A DNA stretch of 64,000 nucleotides. Origin: Tellurirhabdus rosea. Lineage in GTDB: Bacteria; Bacteroidota; Bacteroidia; Cytophagales; Spirosomataceae. The notes beneath the pieces were generated by a model, which saw nothing but the letters and a program-made list of their open reading frames with translations, ran no database searches and was not told where the DNA came from. The translations under genes and the position numbers were made by a program. Positions within the stretch are counted from its first letter, which is position 1; each line of letters opens with the position of its first letter. Below, in pieces: positions 17,051 through 26,100 of this stretch. The stretch covers positions 1,624,001 to 1,688,000 of the forward strand of contig NZ_CP111085.1 in the NCBI RefSeq assembly GCF_026278345.1. Reading direction: 5' to 3'.

Positions 17051-17081
17051 TTTCGATCTGCAAAAAAATGGCGTAGCTTTC
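17051..17081 (+). promoter_or_regulatory. Probable promoter of the VOC protein gene
   Basis: TTTC (17051-17054), 19 bases, TAGCTTTC (17074-17081); one mismatch in each half of the TTTG-N19-TAnnTTTG pattern. The ATG is 41 bases downstream. Confidence 0.45.
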
Positions 17082-17122
17082 CGGGCAAAGCTGCTTTATA
17101 CAGGCAGTTGACCCCTTTTTGT

Positions 17123-17566
17123 ATGAAAAAATTCCTGATTGCCCTCTCCTTTTCGCTGCTTACCGTTACTGTTTCCCTGGCCCAGACGACGGGCAGTCTC
17201 GGCATTGTCCGGCATAATCACCTGGCGCTTCAGGTGAAAGACATTCCCGTCAGCGCCGCCTTTTACCGGGAAGTTCTCGGGCTGAACCCGATTCCGGTGC
17301 CCGACAATCTGAAGGCCATCCGCGCCTGGTTCGACATCGGCAACGGGCAGCAGATTCACCTCCTGGCCGGGCGCACCACCCCCATCGTGAACGACCGGAA
17401 CGGCAGTCATTTCGCGGTTTTTGTGGCCTCCATCGACCAGTCCGAGCAGTTTCTGAAAGACCGGAAGATAGCCTACCACCGGCAGGTCCGCTTCGACGGC
17501 GTTGCCCAGATTTACTTTGCTGATCCGGACGGGTATCTCATCGAATTAAACCAGACGGTCAAGTAA
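17123..17566 (+). CDS. Exported VOC (glyoxalase-fold) protein
   Basis: A 147-residue protein: signal peptide MKKFLIALSFSLLTVTVSLAQ, then one vicinal-oxygen-chelate domain. It starts IVRHNHLALQVKDI (first metal His), continues through FYREVLGLN, then NRNGSHFAVFV (second His) and YFADPDGYLIELNQT (Glu ligand). The metal-binding set looks intact. The substrate is unknown. Export of a single-domain VOC protein is less common than the cytoplasmic form. The ATG at 17123 gives a clean signal peptide; an in-frame TTG five codons upstream is rejected. Confidence 0.9.
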   Translation: MKKFLIALSFSLLTVTVSLAQTTGSLGIVRHNHLALQVKDIPVSAAFYREVLGLNPIPVPDNLKAIRAWFDIGNGQQIHLLAGRTTPIVNDRNGSHFAVFVASIDQSEQFLKDRKIAYHRQVRFDGVAQIYFADPDGYLIELNQTVK

Positions 17567-17585
17567 CAAAATCGCCGCCATCAAA

Positions 17586-17615
17586 TTGACTTTCAGCACT
17601 CATTTTGTACCTTTA
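17586..17615 (+). promoter_or_regulatory. Promoter of the PAS sensor kinase gene
   Basis: TTG (17586-17588), 19 bases, then TACCTTTA (17608-17615). Spacing is ideal with one mismatch in the -7 box. The ATG is 66 bases downstream. Confidence 0.6.
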
Positions 17616-17681
17616 ACGAACAGGAGAGCGTTGGTTGCGGGGTTATTTTCCTGACGGCATATTTCAGCAATAGCATTGGTC

Positions 17682-19241
17682 ATGTTCCCTCCCGGCACAG
17701 AACAGCAGCAGGGATTATCCTTGCTGAAAGACACGCTTAACCTGGCAAATCACGGTATCAGCCTCTACGAGACCGTCCGGGACGACGATAACCAGATCGT
17801 CGATTTCCGGGTGGTGGCGATGAACCATCTGGCGGAACAGCTGCACGGCGTTTCGGCGGAGCAAAGCGAAGGCAGGCTGGTCACCGCAATTTTCCCGGCC
17901 ATTCGCTCGCATCCAAACTGGGCCCGGACCATCCGGGTAGCCGAGACTGGTCTTCCTTTTCACGAGACGGTTTTTACCACCTTTCCGCTGGCGCACACCG
18001 ACGGCTGGTTCGACCTGTCCATCCGGCCCTGGCATACGGGAGTTGCCATCACGTACCAGCCTCTCCGGGCGGACCTCGGGAAGGAAACCACCTGCCAGCA
18101 GCGACCGCAGCTGGAGCAGCAGGCCCGGCTTTTCGACAGCGTGCTGGATCAGATGCTCAATGGCCTGCTGATTCTGAAAGTGATCCGGGACGAAAAAGGC
18201 CAGCTGGACGATGTGGAATACGTTCGGGCCAGCCGCTCGCTGGAACAGCATGGCGTGGCTTCGGTCGAGCAACTGATCGGCAAGCGGATGCGCTCCCTGT
18301 ATCCTCACGCCACCCAGACCGAAATCTGGCGGCGGTATCAGGCCCTGCTCGAAACCGGGACACCCCAGCGGTTTGAAGAATATTATCAGGCCGACGGACT
18401 GGACATCTGGATGGACATTTCGCTTACCCTGCTGGACAACGACACGATTCTTTCGATCTACCAGCCCATCAGCGAACTCAAGCGGTATCAACAGGCCCTT
18501 GAAACGCAGAACCAGCTGCTTTGCCGGACCAACGAGAACTTGCAGCAGTTTGCTTACGTGGCGTCCCACGACCTTCAGGAGCCGCTGCGCAAAATCCGGT
18601 CTTTCGGCGATATCCTCGAAAGCCGCTACAGCCCGGTTCTGGATAACGACGGCTCGGACCTGATCCGGCGGATGCAGTCGTCGGCGGCCCGCATGACGTA
18701 TCTGGTTCAGGACCTGCTGACCTACTCCCGTCTGACAACCCACCGCCAGCCCCACGCCCCGGTCGATCTGGGCTACGTGATGCAGCGCGTGCGGCTGGAG
18801 CTGTTGTCGGAAATCGAAAAGGCTTCTATCCGGCTAGTTATCCCTGAATTGCCGCCAGTACCCGGCGACAGTCCGCAGCTTTTCCAGCTTTTTTTCGGCC
18901 TGGTCAACAACGCGATCAAATTCCGAAAATCGGAAAGTCCCTGCGAGATTACGATTAGTCATTGTCTGGTAAAAGGCGCTGAAATTCCGGCGGAAGAAGT
19001 AACGCCGATCAGCCATACCTACCATTGCATCAAGGTTCAGGACAATGGCATTGGCTTTGACCCGGTGTACACCAACCGCATCTTCACCATCTTCCAGCGG
19101 CTGCACAGCAAATCGAAATACCCCGGAACGGGCATCGGTCTTGCGATCTGCAAAAAAGTCGTGGACAACCACAACGGCTACCTCACCGCCACCAGCCAGC
19201 CCGGCGCCGGGTCAACCTTCGCAGTTTACCTACCTAAATAG
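17682..19241 (+). CDS. Soluble PAS-domain sensor histidine kinase
   Basis: A 519-residue kinase with no transmembrane helix or signal peptide. Two PAS-like domains occupy about residues 12-130 and 145-265. A dimerisation domain follows with ASHDLQEPLRKI, whose His296 is the autophosphorylation site, and then an HATPase domain with NNAIKFRK (N box), DNGIGF (G1) and GTGIGLAICKKVV (G2). The form resembles phytochrome-like orphan kinases common in Cytophagales. No response regulator is fused; the CheY-like gene at 22361 is the nearest candidate partner. The ATG is preferred to a TTG two codons upstream. Confidence 0.93.
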   Translation: MFPPGTEQQQGLSLLKDTLNLANHGISLYETVRDDDNQIVDFRVVAMNHLAEQLHGVSAEQSEGRLVTAIFPAIRSHPNWARTIRVAETGLPFHETVFTTFPLAHTDGWFDLSIRPWHTGVAITYQPLRADLGKETTCQQRPQLEQQARLFDSVLDQMLNGLLILKVIRDEKGQLDDVEYVRASRSLEQHGVASVEQLIGKRMRSLYPHATQTEIWRRYQALLETGTPQRFEEYYQADGLDIWMDISLTLLDNDTILSIYQPISELKRYQQALETQNQLLCRTNENLQQFAYVASHDLQEPLRKIRSFGDILESRYSPVLDNDGSDLIRRMQSSAARMTYLVQDLLTYSRLTTHRQPHAPVDLGYVMQRVRLELLSEIEKASIRLVIPELPPVPGDSPQLFQLFFGLVNNAIKFRKSESPCEITISHCLVKGAEIPAEEVTPISHTYHCIKVQDNGIGFDPVYTNRIFTIFQRLHSKSKYPGTGIGLAICKKVVDNHNGYLTATSQPGAGSTFAVYLPK

Positions 19242-19243
19242 GA

Positions 19244-19338
19244 TTATGAGTTATGAGTTAAGCTCCGCAGGGTCATAGCGATTCGGCGGGCTTTACTTTT
19301 AACTTTTAATTTTTAACTCATAACTCTTAACTCATAAC
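19244..19338. repeat. TTAACTCATAACTC-word hairpin between convergent genes
   Basis: The left arm (19244-19261) carries TTATGAGTTATGAGTTAA; the right arm (19313-19338) carries TTAACTCATAACTCTTAACTCATAA. The same words plus a GCTCCGC-GGTCA core occur at 21437-21524, so these two sites belong to one family. Confidence 0.85.
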
Positions 19339-20945
19339 TCCCTTGGTTCCACCAGCACCACCTCCTCTTTGTCCACCACTACCTGGCCTTCGGCCAGGCC
19401 TTTGGGTTTTCGGACGAATTTTTTGGGCGTGACGATTACGGGGCAGAGGGTATCGGTACGGCGTTTGGAGTACCAGGCGGCGAGTTGGGCGGCGCGTTCG
19501 ATTACGGTTTTCGGGAATTTCTTACCGGCCTGGTACTTGATCAGGACGTGGGAGCCCGTCACGTCGCGGGCGTGCAGCCAGAGGTCTTCCTTGAACGAAT
19601 ATTTCTGCGTGAGCAGATCGTTGTTTTTGGCATTGCGGCCGATCAGAATGGTGAATCCCTCGTGCTCGACCACCTTGAAAAGCTGACCAGGTGCCAGGGC
19701 GGCGCGTTCGTCGTTCAGCTTCTGATTTTTGAGAAATTTCCGCAGTTCGCGCAGGTTGTCGATGGCGGCGATATCCGTCAGCTGGCGGCGGATTTCTTCG
19801 GCCTCCTGCTCCCGCTTTTCGATGCCTTCCTGAATCTTGGCGACTTCGATCTTCTCGTTTTTGGCCTTCCGGTAATACGTTTCGGCGTTCTTCTGCGGAC
19901 TCAGTTCGGGCTTGAGCTTGATCGAAATAGGTTGGTCGCGGTAAAAGTCGTACAGGTCGATCCGCTCCGGGGACCGCGCTCCGGCGGGTTCGGGAATCTG
20001 GTGCAGGTTCGCCATCAGGATGTTGGCAATTTCCTCGTTGCTGACTCCTTCATCCAGTCCGAAAAGCCGTTCCATCTGCGATTCAATGTACGCCTGGGTC
20101 CGTTTCAGCCGCTTTTCGAGCAGCCGGAGCACCTCGCCTCGCTCCCGCTCAAGTGTGTTGCGTCCCATGAAGGCCGCATAGAACCGATTGGTCGCCTCCA
20201 GCGGATTGTCGAATTCCTTGCGGTACGGATCATCTTCCCCCAGCGGCACCAGCGTCAGGGCGGGCTTGTGGTCAAAGGTGGTGAGGTAATAGCGCGGCGG
20301 ATTTTCGAGCCGTCCGAGCGTTTCCTGCAACAGCGCCCACTTATCCGGGCCGTCCAGCGTGCGGAGGCCTTTTTCTTCCAGATAAAAATTAACCTCTTTC
20401 CCGAAGGTCGGAAACAGCTTGCGGTGGTCGAAGTTCGCCTGCTCAAAAGCTTCCCACGACTGGTCGAGGGTGCGGTCGAGGGCGTTGTATTTCAGGTTGT
20501 AATCTTCAACCAGCTTGTTGTTGAACAGGTCGGCGACCTCGTTTTCCTTGAATATAAGCAGGTTGGGCCGATTGCCGAAAAATTTGAACAGTAGCGCATG
20601 GCCGCCTTCCAGTTCGATGCTCAGGCAGCGTTCGTTCCGGAACGAGCGCACGGCGGTAACGGGCGTACCGGAACTCTCTTCTCCGCCCGTCAGTTCGTCG
20701 AACAAATCGACGCTGTTGGTGCGGGCCCGTTGCACCGATTCGGGGAACAGCAGTCCCGAAAAATCCGGCCGGAGGGTAGCTTTGAGGTAAAACGGGCGGT
20801 AGTAATTGAGTTTTCCCCGGGCCTGGGCAAAGACCATCACCAGTTCGTCGCGGTCCTGGCTGAAGCACTCCATAAAGCGCAGTCCTTCCAGGTTACGGGC
20901 AAGGGCGGGGGCAAGCTGGCGGAGGAAGTAATAATTGGTATGCAC
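19332..20945 (-). CDS. NFACT family protein (RqcH/FbpA-like)
   Basis: A 537-residue NFACT protein, the family of bacterial RqcH, which binds stalled 50S subunits and directs alanine tailing of truncated nascent chains. NFACT-N occupies about residues 1-190. A coiled-coil arm occupies about 270-300 and 365-410 (KNEKIEVAKIQEGIEKREQE). The C-terminal NFACT-R/DUF814 domain is at about 415-530, with LIGRNAKNNDLLT and DLWLHARDVTGSHV. Length is slightly below the 560-580 usual in Firmicutes. There is no signal peptide. The chosen ATG gives the expected N-terminus, MHTNYYFLRQLAPAL. Confidence 0.93.
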   Translation of the reverse strand: MHTNYYFLRQLAPALARNLEGLRFMECFSQDRDELVMVFAQARGKLNYYRPFYLKATLRPDFSGLLFPESVQRARTNSVDLFDELTGGEESSGTPVTAVRSFRNERCLSIELEGGHALLFKFFGNRPNLLIFKENEVADLFNNKLVEDYNLKYNALDRTLDQSWEAFEQANFDHRKLFPTFGKEVNFYLEEKGLRTLDGPDKWALLQETLGRLENPPRYYLTTFDHKPALTLVPLGEDDPYRKEFDNPLEATNRFYAAFMGRNTLERERGEVLRLLEKRLKRTQAYIESQMERLFGLDEGVSNEEIANILMANLHQIPEPAGARSPERIDLYDFYRDQPISIKLKPELSPQKNAETYYRKAKNEKIEVAKIQEGIEKREQEAEEIRRQLTDIAAIDNLRELRKFLKNQKLNDERAALAPGQLFKVVEHEGFTILIGRNAKNNDLLTQKYSFKEDLWLHARDVTGSHVLIKYQAGKKFPKTVIERAAQLAAWYSKRRTDTLCPVIVTPKKFVRKPKGLAEGQVVVDKEEVVLVEPREL

Positions 20946-20975
20946 GGGGAATCAGAGCTTCGGAGATTGGTGGGG

Positions 20976-20983
20976 CAAAGGTA
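20976..20983 (-). promoter_or_regulatory. Promoter -7 box of the NFACT gene
   Basis: On the minus strand this reads TACCTTTG, an exact TAnnTTTG match, 30 bases before the ATG; the -33 element is weak. Confidence 0.5.
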
Positions 20984-21167
20984 GGGAAAATTGCCGGGCG
21001 GTGTCGGCATCGCCCGCAAGGCAACTTTTCATCCTGACCTTGCAGCCGTTTTCGCCGCAGCCTCAAGGGCACTTCCGCCAGAAAACAGGACCCGGACAAA
21101 GGCGGATTATTCCAAACATTTCCCCCCTCCGCCCGTTTATTTCCTACACATAAACCAACTCAACGTC

Positions 21168-21431
21168 ATGGCTAATCATAAAACAACGGACCAGCCCGGC
21201 TCGAATAACAAGCAGCCCAATACGGGCCGCACCCGCAATGTGGAGGCCCGCGATACCTCCGGACAGCAACCGAATATGGAACGCACCCGTTCCAATCAGG
21301 ATAAAAGCAAACAGGGAAATCCCGAACCGGATACGCATAACAAAACCAAATCCGAACTTCAGCACGAACGCGGCCCCGTCGGGCACGGCAGCCACAACAG
21401 CGACCGCAGCGGAAGCGATAGCGGAAACTGA
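21168..21431 (+). CDS. Small, extremely hydrophilic, probably disordered protein
   Basis: An 87-residue protein made almost wholly of Asn, Gln, Ser, Thr, Gly, Pro, Lys, Arg, Asp and Glu, with no Cys or Trp and almost no hydrophobic residues. It contains degenerate repeats of the form TGRTRNVEA / PNMERTRSNQ. Such composition suggests an intrinsically disordered, stress-related hydrophilin-like protein, but no family is recognised and this role is inference. The frame is open upstream, but the ATG in CGTCATGGCTAAT is the obvious start because the upstream part has different composition. It stands alone between convergent hairpins. Confidence 0.7.
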   Translation: MANHKTTDQPGSNNKQPNTGRTRNVEARDTSGQQPNMERTRSNQDKSKQGNPEPDTHNKTKSELQHERGPVGHGSHNSDRSGSDSGN

Positions 21432-21436
21432 AAATC

Positions 21437-21524
21437 AGTTAAGAGTTAAAAGTTAGGCTCCGCCTGGTCACAATCCTGACTGGCGGAGCCTAACTTTTAA
21501 CTCTTAATTCTTAACTCATAACTG
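21437..21524. repeat. TTAAGAGTTAAAAGTTA-word hairpin between convergent genes
   Basis: 21441-21464 and 21482-21505 are a perfect 24-bp inverted repeat: tandem GTTAA words outside and GGCTCCGCC / GGCGGAGCC inside, with a 17-base loop. The right side continues with TTAACTCATAACTG. It is related to the repeat at 19244-19338. Confidence 0.88.
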
Positions 21525-22277
21525 AATTTTCAATCCGTCGAAGCCCAGGCGAATGTACGGGGGGAGTTCTTTTTCGACTTCGCGGTGGAGGCCGAGTTTG
21601 TGGCTGATGTGCGTGAAGTAGGTGATCTCCGGACGGATGCGCTCGACGAGGGCGACGGCCTGTTCCAGCGTGAAATGCGAAATGTGAGGCTGGCGCTGCA
21701 GGGCATCCAGAATCAGGACGCGGGTGCCGTAGACTTTTTCCAGTTCTTCTTCCGAAATGTAGTTCAGGTCCGTCAGGTAGGTGAAATCGTGGACCCGAAA
21801 GCCGAAGACCGGCAGACGGTGGTGCAGCACGTCGATTGGAATAAACCGGACCCCCTCAACCTCAAACGGCTCGTTATCAACCTCGTGCAGCCGAACGCTG
21901 GGCACGCCGGGGTATTTATTTTCTTCAAAAGCGTACGAAAACTCCCGTTTAATCTGCTCCAGCACCCGGCCCCGGCCGTAGAGCGGCATGTCGCGGCGCT
22001 GGCGAAAATTGTACGCCCGGACATCGTCGAGTCCGGCGGTATGGTCCTTGTGTTCGTGCGTGAAAACCACCGCGTCGAGCCGTTTGATGCCTTCCCGCAG
22101 CACCTGCTGGCGGAAGTCCGGCCCGGTGTCGATCACAATACTTTTCCCCTCAACCTCCAGATGGACGGATGTCCGTAAACGCTTGTCCCGGTAATCCGCC
22201 GAGCGACAAACGTCACAGTCACAGCCAATAAGCGGCACACCGGAAGAAGTCCCGGAACCGAGGAGGGTAACGAGCAT
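21516..22277 (-). CDS. MBL-fold hydrolase, PhnP-like
   Basis: A 253-residue metallo-beta-lactamase-fold phosphodiesterase-like enzyme. It begins MLVTLLGSGTSSGVPLIGC with a cysteine cluster CDCDVC (Cys19, 21, 24) that in PhnP relatives binds a structural zinc. The active-site motif is THEHKDH (His74, His76, Asp78, His79). PhnP acts on cyclic phosphoribosyl phosphates, but homologues in genomes without a phn operon are generic, and the substrate here is unknown. The frame is open 20 codons further upstream only because it reads through the TGAATGA repeat; the conserved N-terminus sets the start at 22277. Confidence 0.92.
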   Translation of the reverse strand: MLVTLLGSGTSSGVPLIGCDCDVCRSADYRDKRLRTSVHLEVEGKSIVIDTGPDFRQQVLREGIKRLDAVVFTHEHKDHTAGLDDVRAYNFRQRRDMPLYGRGRVLEQIKREFSYAFEENKYPGVPSVRLHEVDNEPFEVEGVRFIPIDVLHHRLPVFGFRVHDFTYLTDLNYISEEELEKVYGTRVLILDALQRQPHISHFTLEQAVALVERIRPEITYFTHISHKLGLHREVEKELPPYIRLGFDGLKIQL

Positions 22278-22290
22278 AGGGATAAAATGC

Positions 22291-22356
22291 TGAATGATTG
22301 AATGACTGAATGACTGGTGGGTTTCTCGTTCAGTCATTCAGTCATTCAATTATTCA
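22291..22356. repeat. TGAATGACTGAATGA-word hairpin
   Basis: 22291-22316 pairs with 22331-22356 over 26 bp with a single G-T wobble. Both arms are tandem TGAATGA or TCATTCA words. It lies between two minus-strand genes, immediately upstream of the MBL hydrolase. The same words form 55313-55440. Confidence 0.9.
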
Positions 22357-22360
22357 ACTA

Positions 22361-22738
22361 TTACTTATCGGTCAGTTGATTCACCACGTCCACCAGCCGG
22401 TCGAAGTTCAGGGGCTTGACGAGGACGTCGTTGAAGCCGGCGGACTTAAATTCCTCCTCCGTGTAGTTTTTGGCGTTGCCGGTGATGGCGACAATGGGCA
22501 CCTCGGCTTTCGTTTTATCGGACATGGCCCGGACGCGGCGAACGCATTCCATCCCGTCCATGACGGGCATATTGATGTCCAGCAACAGAATATTGAAGTC
22601 TTCTTTTTCCAGAATCTGGATTACCTGTTCGCCGTTTTTGACGGACGTAATATCGTAATTCTGAAATTCCAGAATCTTACGGGCCAGGTTCTGAATGACG
22701 GAGCTGTCTTCAGCAATGAGTACGCGTTTAGCTGACAT
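22361..22738 (-). CDS. Stand-alone CheY-like response regulator
   Basis: A 125-residue receiver domain without an output domain. It has the acidic pair ED at 10-11, the phospho-acceptor Asp54 in LLLDINMPVMDG, Thr86, and Lys108 in LVKPL, so the phosphorylation switch is intact. It may serve the orphan PAS kinase at 17682 or the hybrid kinase at 31550, but neither is adjacent and the link is a guess. The frame is open upstream; MSAKRVLIAED is the family-like start. Confidence 0.94.
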   Translation of the reverse strand: MSAKRVLIAEDSSVIQNLARKILEFQNYDITSVKNGEQVIQILEKEDFNILLLDINMPVMDGMECVRRVRAMSDKTKAEVPIVAITGNAKNYTEEEFKSAGFNDVLVKPLNFDRLVDVVNQLTDK

Positions 22739-23163
22739 AGGGGCGTTGAAATTAATCGTAGTTGCCACAACGGCGTTGCCGCAACGGCAGGAGACGGTTT
22801 CCGCAGGTGAAATTAAGAAGCACATTCAGAAACGCAAAAAACTATTCTTCCTTCTTATCGTCAATCCGACCGCCTGCCGTGACCGCCCCGATCCGGCAAC
22901 CCCGGTCATCTTCTTTTAACTCAGGAAAATATCCCTGCAGGAATTACTTAAATCGGCCTGCAAAGCCCGTCGCCTCAATTTCCTGATCGACACCGCTTTG
23001 TTTAGACCAAATTAAGTAGTTCCATGAAAAAATTGTCTTTTGCCCACAACCTCAGGGATCGCCTTGTGCGACTCCCAGGTCTATCCACCCCGGAAACAGG
23101 CAGGCAGAAGAAGCAAGGTGGCGATTCAGTGACCGATTCAGAATCAACTAAACCCAATTCTAT
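22739..23163. other. 425-base divergent gap between response regulator and SusC genes
   Basis: It holds the promoter of the response regulator (22808-22841) and, just before susC, an open frame from ATG 23024 that runs out of frame into the susC start. No clear SusC promoter of the TAnnTTTG type was found. Confidence 0.55.
22808..22841 (-). promoter_or_regulatory. Promoter of the response regulator gene
   Basis: Read on the minus strand: TTTTTTG (22841-22835), 19 bases, TAATTTCA (22815-22808). Ideal spacing; two mismatches in the -7 box. The ATG is about 70 bases downstream. Confidence 0.6.
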
Positions 23164-26100
23164 ATGCACAACCGTTTACAAACCCGATGGCTGGTTATGG
23201 GCAGGCTCATGCTGCTGAGCCTCGTCCTGCTGGTCTGCCAGGCGACTGTCGCTTACAGCCAGAGTGTTTCCGGCCGCATCACTGCCCAGGAGAACGGCGA
23301 GGGCCTGCCCGGAGTGAGTGTTGTTATCAAAGGCACCAATCAGGGAACCTCCACCGACAACAACGGACGCTACACGCTCCGGATTTCCAACGGCAACGCT
23401 ACGCTGGTCATTAGTTTTATCGGCTACCTGAAACAGGAAATTCCCGTCAACGGGCGCTCGACGGTGGACATCCGGCTCGAACAGGACACCAAGGCGCTGC
23501 AGGAAGTGGTGGTAGTGGGTTACGGCACCCAGGAAAAGGTCAACCTGACAGGCGCGGTGGGCGTGGCCGACTCCAAACGCCTGCAATACCGCCCGATTGC
23601 CTCGGCGGGTGAAGGGCTTCAGGGCGTTATTCCGAACCTGAACGTCAACGTCCGGAACGGCGACCCGGCCTCCCCCATCCGGTTCAACATCCGGGGTTAC
23701 GAATCCATCAACGGCGGTTCGCCCCTGGTGCTGGTGGACGGCGTGCCGATGGACCTCAACCGCATCAACCCCAACGACATCGAAAGCGTCAGCGTGCTGA
23801 AAGACGCCTCGGCCGCCGCCGTCTACGGAGCCCGGGCGGCCTTCGGGGTGGTGCTCGTAACGACCAAAAGCGGCAAAAGCGGCAAGATCAACGTGACCGT
23901 CAACAGCCAGTTTTCGCTCGCCAAGCCTATTTTCAACATGGACGTGGTCACCGACCCGTATGAATTCGTCACGGCCCGGAACGCCGCCAACATGCGGACC
24001 AGCGGCATCCCGTCCTACGACGCCGACATGGTGGCCGGGACCAAGGCGTTCTCCGAAAATCCGGCAACGGCCCCGCAATGGAAGGTGGTCAACGGCGTGC
24101 TGCGCTATTACGGCTATAACGATTACCAGAACCAGATTATGACCGACTACGCCCCGACCAGCCAGCACGACGTGTCGGTTTCGGGCGGTTCCGAAAAGTC
24201 CCGGTACCTGGTTTCGCTGGGGTATTTCACCAAAGACGGCTATCTGCGCTACAACAACGAGAAGTTCAAGCGGTACAACGCGCTGATGAAGGCTGATTTC
24301 AAGGTCAACGACGCGCTGAGTCTGGATACGAAAGTGATTTTCAACTCGCAGAACAGCGACAAGCCGCACTTCTACAACTGGGACGTGAACATCAACTCGC
24401 TGGCGCGGGTGAACCCCATTCAGCTCATTCAGTTTCCGGACCTGGAGTATTATGTGACGCCCGGCGACCGGGAGAAATACGCGCCCTACATCGGCAAGTA
24501 CTTCGGCGGCACCAACTTCTTCCCCTACCTGCTCGACGGCGGCCGGACGACCTTTACCGAAAACGACCTCTGGCTCACCCAGGGCGTGACGCTGACGCCG
24601 CTGAAGGGTCTCAAAATCCGCTCGGATTTCTCCTACAACATCTTCAACCGGATGTATCAGGATGTGCAGAGCAAGATCGACATCGTCTCCGAAAACCTGC
24701 TTTCGCCCAACATGATCAGCAACGGCTTCAGCGGCGACGACTGGATTCGGAACGAGAACAACTACAACCAGTACTACGTCTTCAACGCCTACGCCGAGTA
24801 CGCCGTCCCGAAACTGGGCAACCACAACCTGACGGCCATGATCGGCTTCAACCAGGAACGGGGCCTCAACAATTACGTCGGGGCGCAGGCCCGGTCGCTC
24901 ATCACGCCGCAGGTGATCGACGTCAACGCCACCACCGGCGTGCAGCAGACCTTCGGCAGCAAGTCGCACGTGGCGCTGCGGGGCGCTTTTTACCGCCTGA
25001 ACTACAATTACAACGAAAAGTACCTGCTGGAGCTGAACGGCCGCTACGACGGCACCTCGCGCTTCCCCGCCGAAAGCCGGTTCGGCTTTTTCCCGTCCTT
25101 CTCGGCGGGCTGGCGGATCAGCAACGAGAAGTTCATGGCCGGAACGGGCCGCTGGCTGGATAATCTCAAACTGCGGGCCTCGTACGGAACGCTCGGCAAC
25201 CAGCTACTGGGCAACAACTTTTACCCGTACGTCGCCACGATGGGCATCGGGCAGTCGCCGTACATGTTCAGCAACGCGGCCATTCCGTTTGTGTCGCCCG
25301 CCGGTCTGGTCAGCCCCGGCCTGACCTGGGAAACGGTGATTTCGAAAAACATCGGGCTCGACTTCACGATGCTGCGCGGGCGACTCGATGCGTCGCTGGA
25401 CGTTTTCACCCGCGACACCAAGGACATGCTGATGGACGTGTCGTATCCGGCCATTCTGGGCACCGCCGCTCCCAAGGAAAACGCCGCCGACCTCCGCACA
25501 AAAGGCTGGGAACTGTCGCTCACCTGGCGGGATAAGATCGGCAGCGATTGGAGCTACGACGCCAACCTCGCCCTGTCGGACTGGCAATCGACCATCACCA
25601 AGTTCAACAACCCGACGGGGGCTTTGCCCAATGGGAGCAATATTTATTACGTAGGGCAGAAAATTGGCGAAATCTGGGGCTTCGAAACCGCGGGCATCTT
25701 CCAGACTCCCGATGAAGTTGCCGCCGCTCCGAAGCAGACCAACATCGGCGCCAACTGGCGGCCCGGCGACATTCGCTATGCGGATCTGAACGGGGATGGC
25801 TCCATCAGCTTCGGCAAGAATACGCTGGCCGACCCCGGCGACCGGAAAGTGATCGGCAACACCACGCCGCGGCTTTCGTTCGGCATCAATACGGGCATCA
25901 GCTACAAAAACTTCCGGCTGACGGCCTTCTTCCAGGGCATCTGGCGGCGCGACCACTGGCCGACCTCCGACAACTGGACCTGGTTCTTCCCCTTCAACGC
26001 CGGGCATGTGGAGCGGTATTACATCACCGATACCTGGACCGAGACCAACCGGGATGCATATTTCCCCGCCGCCCACATCTCGACCAACGACAAGAAGAAC

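Noticed and set aside
21516-22337. A longer N-terminus for the MBL hydrolase, starting upstream of 22277
   Set aside because: The extra codons only translate the TGAATGA repeat; the conserved domain starts at MLVTLLGSG.
22291-22356. CRISPR-like array
   Set aside because: The tandem words are 7-8 bases long without spacers and form an inverted repeat.
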